Below are positions 59,576 to 64,000 of a stretch of 64,000 nucleotides of DNA, in pieces. The position numbers and the translations under genes are program-made. Source of the stretch: Plasmopara viticola (Eukaryota > Oomycota > Peronosporomycetes > Peronosporales > Peronosporaceae); assembly GCA_001695595.3 (NCBI GenBank), contig MBPM02000148.1, forward strand, positions 39,287-103,286. The letters are read 5' to 3'. Below the pieces are notes generated by a model. The model was not told the DNA's origin. It did not search any database and saw only the letters and a list, made by a program, of their open reading frames with translations. The stretch's first letter is position 1; the number at the start of each line of letters is the position of its first letter.

Positions 59576-60432
59576 ACCATGTCTTCTACGCACAATGTCT
59601 CGCCAAGATCGCAATCGAAAAATTCAACGGCGACAACTTTGCCACGCGGAACCGCTACATGCGTGGCGTGTTCCTGACCAAGTCGGTATGGCACGTGGTC
59701 AACCGAGAGGTAACTCCAACCTTCGCCGATGCTCACGCTGCGGACGAGTACGTCAAGACCAGCAACGTCGCTTTCGGACTGATGCTCTTGCATATGGAGG
59801 CCGACTACCACCACGTGGTTGATGACTGCGGGGAAGCGTGGGTCGCGTGGCAGCGCATCAAGACGCTCTACGGTGGATCACAGAAGGCTGGACGCATCTA
59901 CTTGAAGCGTCAACTCTTTAGTATGGAGATGGCGGAAGGCGACAACGTCATGCACCATTGCAACGAAGTCCTCAACATCAGCGCCAAGCTCAGCAGCATT
60001 GGTGCCAAGATGGAGGATGAAGATGTTGCGATCTGTCTGTTGCAAAGTCTCCCTAAAAGTTACGAGAACGTTGTTTTGAACTTGGAGATCAGCAACGCAG
60101 AATTGCGGACGCAAGACGTTGTAAAAGTGCTTACGAATGAGCATATCAAGCGGCAGAGCGCAAAGACTCCGGTGATCAAGACCGAAGATGCGGCTAAGGC
60201 GTTTAGTGCTGAGCGTGAGTCTCGCCAATGCATGTATTGTGGGAAATTGGGGCATTCCGTGGAGCGATGCTGGACCAAGCAGAAGGATGACAATCGAGGT
60301 GCTCGACGCGGCGGCCAAGCTCGTGGACGCGAAGCCAACAACATTTACTATCGACCCAACGGCGACTACGAGTACGACCGTATCGCGTTTGCTGTATCGC
60401 TAGAATGTGGACTTTCAACAGGCAAGAATATG
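59564..60432 (+). pseudogene. B6 gag
   Basis: [13 protein letters not shown] is read from the PBS ATG. One G is missing near 59602, so [13 protein letters not shown] and the rest are in the next frame, open to 60504. The core [19 protein letters not shown] has Trp to Arg. [20 protein letters not shown], the zinc knuckle [14 protein letters not shown] and [17 protein letters not shown] follow. One base is lost near 60433, just before the protease. Otherwise it is the same as B3 gag. Confidence 0.9.
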
Positions 60433-62014
60433 CAGGGATGTGGGCAATCGACAGCGGTGCTACGCACCATATTTGCAACAATAAGGCCAAGTTTGTCGTG
60501 CTGAATGAACAAGACAAAGGCGAGCTATCGGTGGCTGACGGTAACAAGGCCGAGATCAAAGGCGTCGGCAACATCATTGAACGAGTGGTTCTGTCCGACG
60601 GTGAAGAAAGCGATATCGAGATCAAAAACGCGCTATACGTACCAATGATGAACAAGAATTTGCTGTCTGTGCCGCAGATCAACAAAAGTGGCAAGTTTAG
60701 AGTTGTGTTTGATGGCGCACACATGCACATTGCGCGGAAATCCTTGCAACAAGTGGTGGCCACAGCAGATCTTGTGGATGGACTGTATTGGCTTCGCACG
60801 GCACAGCGCTCGGTAAATGCGACTACACGTGGAAACAGTGGTGCCGACTTGCACGCACGGATGGGCCATGCTCCAGTCGACGTGCTTCGCAAGATGGTTA
60901 CCACCAATATGATCAAGGATGCAAACGTGCCTATTATGACAAGTGGATCAAGTGCATGCCGAGGGTGTATGCAAGGAAAGATGGTTCAAAAACCATTTCC
61001 AAGCAACCGGGACAAGCGCAACTATGACATCTTTGAGCTGCTCCACTTCGACATCTGTGGGCCCATGGAAATTAATTCTCTCGGAGGGAGCAAGTATCTC
61101 TTGCTGATCGTGGATGAAGCTAGCGGGTGCATGAAGGGTTTCTGCCTGCGTGCCAAGTCTGAGAGCGAGGACTGTGTCAAAAAGTACATCTCAATGATGC
61201 AGACACAGTTCGGCAAGAAGGTCAAGTTTGTACGACACGACGGAGCCCGCGAGTTTGCAACTAGCTCGCTTCAAGTTTTCTACGAGGATGAAGGTATCGA
61301 GCAGCAAACCACGGTGCCATATGCACATCAGATTAACGGCACAGCAGAGCGCGCCATCCGGACTATTGTCACAATCGGCCGCAGCATATTACACCATGCC
61401 AAGTTGGACAAGTGTTTTTGGGGTGAAGCTGCTATGGTGGCCATCTACATCAAGAATCGCCTTCCGTCGCCCAAGATCAACGACAAGACTCCTTTTGAGA
61501 TCGTGCACAAGTTCAAACCAAGCGTGAGACATATGCGTGTTTATGGGTGCCAGACTTACGTTCTCACTCCAAAAGAAAAGCGGCTCAAGTGGGACCCCAA
61601 GGCTCGTGCAGGGATCTTCGTGGGTAACGAAGAGGTGTCCAAGGCTTATAGGGTGTTTGATATTGAGGCGGGACAAGTGGTGATCACTCGTGATGTCACC
61701 TTCGACGAATCAAGTTTCGGCATCTTGGATAAGAGTAATGGTGACCATGAAGATGACGACGACGATTTCGACCTCGACTCGCTAAGCATTAATGATCTGG
61801 ATGCAGCTCACCCAATGACCTTCAAGTTGGCGGGAAAGCGCAAGGAGCGTACAAGTGTGACGAATACGGATCGCAACTCGACAAGCACCAATCATGAACA
61901 TCACGGAGCTGGACTTGAAGAAGGAAGTGCTTCTGAAAGATCAAACGAACGTCGAGCCAAGCGTAGATCAGTCGAGCGGACATCACGTTTTCCCGCGGAT
62001 GAAGAAGAGAAAGC
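60433..62014 (+). CDS. B6 protease and complete integrase
   Basis: The frame (within 60405-62099) starts in the correct phase near 60433: [20 protein letters not shown] is the protease. The HH-CC site is [11 protein letters not shown] and [11 protein letters not shown]. Integrase catalytic residues are in [30 protein letters not shown] and [16 protein letters not shown]. The C-terminal [20 protein letters not shown] and the linker [20 protein letters not shown] follow. This integrase is uninterrupted from end to end. At 62015 the A14 LTR takes over within DEEEKA, and the last codons of the frame are LTR. Confidence 0.93.
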
Positions 62015-62288
62015 TGTTGTCGAAGATGCTGGCGCAGAAATCGACCAGCGCTATATATCGGTAAGTACGGGTATCTACAATCAATTGATGACTGACTGAA
62101 TGAGCGGGTTCAAGATGGGCAAAAGATCGGTTTCAGGATGGGAAAATGATTCCGTCAGGATTGTAAGTCTCTCTGATTGGCTTAGATAAATCATTGGCTT
62201 AGAGGTAGCATGTAGTTGCGAACTAAGGACCTTTTAAATATATTCACTTTGCATTTGCCATCTTCCGCTCAAGTGACCTTTTTCAACA
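62015..62288 (+). repeat. A14 5' LTR
   Basis: TGTTGTCGAAGATGCTGG to TTTTTCAACA, 274 bp. Small deletions near 62040 and 62050 alter the pol-coding part, and the second GATGGG unit is absent. The promoter TTTTAAATATATTCACTTTG lies near 62232-62251. Confidence 0.92.
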
Positions 62289-62304
62289 GGTTATGAGCCC
62301 AAGC
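62289..62304 (+). promoter_or_regulatory. A14 primer-binding site overlapping gag start
   Basis: GGTTATGAGCCCAAGC is unmutated. The gag ATG is at 62293. Confidence 0.83.
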
Positions 62305-63346
62305 CCCGCAGACTCTGCCTTCTTCGCCCCCAACCCCGACACCGCCTTCGCCGCCACTATGGACGCCACGCCGAGCCGCATCAACAAGTTCGACGGAACG
62401 AACTTCCATACGTGGAAGTTCAAAATGCGAATGGTGTTGGAGGAGCGCGACCTCTGGGAAGTTGCGAGCGGGGAAATAAAGCTTGAGCAGCTGAGTAACG
62501 ATGGACCAGTCGACCTTTAAGCGTAAGGCTCGAAAGGCGCTGGCGATGATCTGTATTGCGATGGAGGACTCGCAGCTGCCGCTGGTTCGCTCGGCCAAGG
62601 ATGCGTACGATGCGTGGTCAAGGTTGGAGGGACACTTCGAGAAGAGGAGCTTGGCGAATAAGCTCTTTCTTCGTCGCAGGTTCTTCACAACGATGATGGA
62701 GGATGGCGACGGTGTGCTCGAGCACATCAACAAGCTCAAGACACTAGCTGAGCAGCTAGACGCGGTGGGCGCTCCGGTAAGTGAGGACGACCTGGTAATC
62801 ACGCTTCTTGGAAGTCTGAGTGATTCGTATTAGTTCCTCATCACGGCGCTGGAGTCGCGTTCCGACACGCTGACGTGGGAGCTTGTGACGTCGCGCCTGT
62901 TGCATGAAGAGATGAAACGTAAGGAGCAGAGCGGCGACGGAGCTGTGTCTGGTCAAGCGTGTATGTTACGAGACAACAAGCGCAAAGGACGACCGGTGAA
63001 GAAGACCGGGGCGTGCCACAATTGCGGCAAACAAGGGCATTGGATGGCAGAGTGCCCACTGCGAGCGAGTAACGACTTTGAGAGACATCGTTCACAGCGT
63101 GCAAACTTTGCTAATGGGGACGACAGTGATGAATACTTGTTTTCGGTTGGCGATTGCGATAGCTCTGTCAAGTCGAGTGACATTTGGCTGGTCGACTCAG
63201 GAGCGACGCAGCATATGTCAAACTCAAAAAGGTTCATGAGGAACTACAAGGTCTTCACTCCAGTGGACGTGCATCTAGCAGACAACGGTGTCGTGCAAGC
63301 AATCGGCGGTGGAGATGTCGTTATGTCCATGAAGACATCGAATTGA
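62293..63346 (+). pseudogene. A14 gag and protease
   Basis: MSPSPADSAFFAPNPDTAFA and INKFDGTNFHTWKFKMRMVL are followed by a two-base loss near 62498 (LSNPMDQST). The frame from 62501 has AMEDSQLPLVRSAKDAYDAW to a TAG at 62831-62833 (Gln of YQFLITALES). The same frame continues with KRKEQSGDGAVSGQACML, the zinc knuckle CHNCGKQGHWMAEC and the protease motif WLVDSGATQHMSNSKRFM, to a TGA at 63344-63346 (Gly of SNGVKKG). It is otherwise very like A12. Confidence 0.9.
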
Positions 63347-64000
63347 GTGAAAAAGGGAGTGCTCACTAATGTGTGGCATATTCCGAAGTTGTCTCGCAGT
63401 TTGTTTTCGGCTGGTCGGTTTACCAAAGACGTTGGTCCGGTAATGTTCGACAATGATGGATGCTTTACGGAGACAAAGGGGTGAGATGGAAAATTGGTGC
63501 TCGTGAAGGAAAAGGATTGTTCAAGCTTCATATGATTCCTGTTGCTCCTGAAAAAGTGTGTGTGGCCGAGCTGTCTGGCTGCGTGGGGGACACCAATTCG
63601 TACCTCTGGCACCTACGGCTTGGTCATATCGGGTTCGAAGGGCTTGATGCAATTGTCAAAAAGAAACTTGCCACAGGTATTGCATTGACATCGGTGAGCA
63701 AATGGGAGCTTTGTGACGGGTGTGCGCTGGGGAAAACAAACTCGTGTGCGCTTTCAAACATCTTCGCTTGATCGAGCTAAAGACATTCTTGAAGTTGTAC
63801 ATAGTGACGCGTGCGGTCCAATGCAAACGTCAACGTTCAGTGGAAAGCGCTATTTCGTTACGTTTATCGATGACAAGTCACGTTACTGCGTTATCTACTT
63901 AATCAATCCAAGTCTGAAGTTGTAGACAAGTTTGCCGAGTTTGTTTGCCTTTGCTGAAAAGCAGACTGGCAAGCGAGTCAAGACTCTTCGAAGTGACAAT
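63347..64000 (+). pseudogene. A14 protease end and integrase start
   Basis: It continues VKKGVLTNVWHIPKLSRSLF in the gag frame. A one-base loss near 63476 then gives GVRWKIGAREGKGLFKLHM, the HH-CC site (YLWHLRLGHIGFEG, CDGCALG), an extra G near 63730, and HSDACGPMQTSTFSGKRYF with the first catalytic aspartate. A two-base loss near 63905 and an extra base near 63942 follow. The sequence ends at the second aspartate region (LRSDN). Confidence 0.88.

Larger units (their letters stand above)
59301..62014 (+). mobile_element. Copia family B element B6, 5' part, nested in B5
   Basis: It has a 259-bp 5' LTR, gag, protease and integrase, and is cut by A14 in the linker after integrase. GTGTT (59296-59300) is its likely target copy. 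It is almost identical to B3 throughout. Two one-base losses (near 59602 and 60433) are its only breaks, so it is a recent insertion. Confidence 0.92.
62015..64000 (+). mobile_element. Copia family A element A14, 5' part, nested in B6
   Basis: 5' LTR, gag, protease and the start of integrase; it runs off the window end. AAAGC (62010-62014) should recur at its far end. It is the sister copy of A12, nearly identical to it, with its own small lesions. Confidence 0.92.

Noticed and set aside
1..64000. Secreted effector genes (RXLR or CRN type) expected in an oomycete
   Set aside because: I saw no open frame with a signal peptide and effector motif. Short frames with chance RxLR strings are shadows of pol or gag.

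Overview
The window is made of Ty1/Copia-type LTR retrotransposons over essentially its whole 64 kb, stacked inside one another. I found no host gene, tRNA, rRNA or CRISPR array. Every coding stretch is retrotransposon gag, protease, integrase, reverse transcriptase (RT) or RNase H, on either strand and nearly always broken. The LTRs carry a start-site motif (TCACTTTGCATTTTGCC and relatives) close to the oomycete Inr/FPR core promoter, so the source is most likely an oomycete of the Phytophthora/downy-mildew kind. The species cannot be read from the sequence.

Two families account for everything (names are mine). Family A has LTRs of about 260-303 bp, Gag with an INKFDGTNFHTWKF core, a CHYCGxxGHW zinc knuckle and a VDSGATQHM protease. 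Family B has LTRs of about 259-343 bp, Gag with a [12 protein letters not shown] core, a [14 protein letters not shown] knuckle and an [11 protein letters not shown] protease. Both have the order LTR - PBS - gag - protease - integrase - RT - RNase H - polypurine tract (PPT) - LTR.

Layout: A1 (+, 1-1629) and A2 (+, 1341-10527) are head to tail and share one LTR; A2 is split by complete B1 (+, 3866-8592). A3 (-) occupies 10528-11824 and 16405-16721, split by complete B2 (+, 11825-16404) and cut by B4a (+, 16722-19219). A4 (+, 19220-23887) lies between two pieces of a family-B element (B4a, B4b). B4b (23888-24317 and 28695-29803) is split by A5 (+, 24318-28694), which has an internal inversion. 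Then come A6 (-, 29804-31916), A7 (-, 31917-32468), A8 (+, 32469-36581), A9 (+, 36582-40156) and scrap A10 (-, 40157-40295). A11 (-, 40296-54294) is split by B3 (+, 41910-51238), itself split by A12 (+, 46251-50964). The right end has B4c (-, 54295-55115), A13 (+, from 55116), B5 (-, 56933-59300), B6 (+, 59301-62014) and A14 (+, 62015 to the window end), each of the last three inserted in the one before.

Five-base target-site duplications fix several insertions exactly: GCCTC for B1, GATCC for B2, GCCAC for B3, CGCAT for A12, and an imperfect CATTT/CTTTT for A5. The youngest-looking copies are B3, B6, A12 and A14; B3 has about one stop and one frameshift in its whole gag-pol.

The most interesting feature is compactness. 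The primer-binding site matches the anticodon stem-loop of initiator tRNA-Met (half-tRNA priming as in Drosophila copia) and contains the gag start codon. In family A the pol frame runs through the polypurine tract and ends inside the 3' LTR, with its phase preserved in seven copies despite length changes. Other points are a family-B element with a family-A promoter block in its LTR, non-canonical TA...CA LTR ends, and tandem or inverted LTR arrangements produced by recombination.
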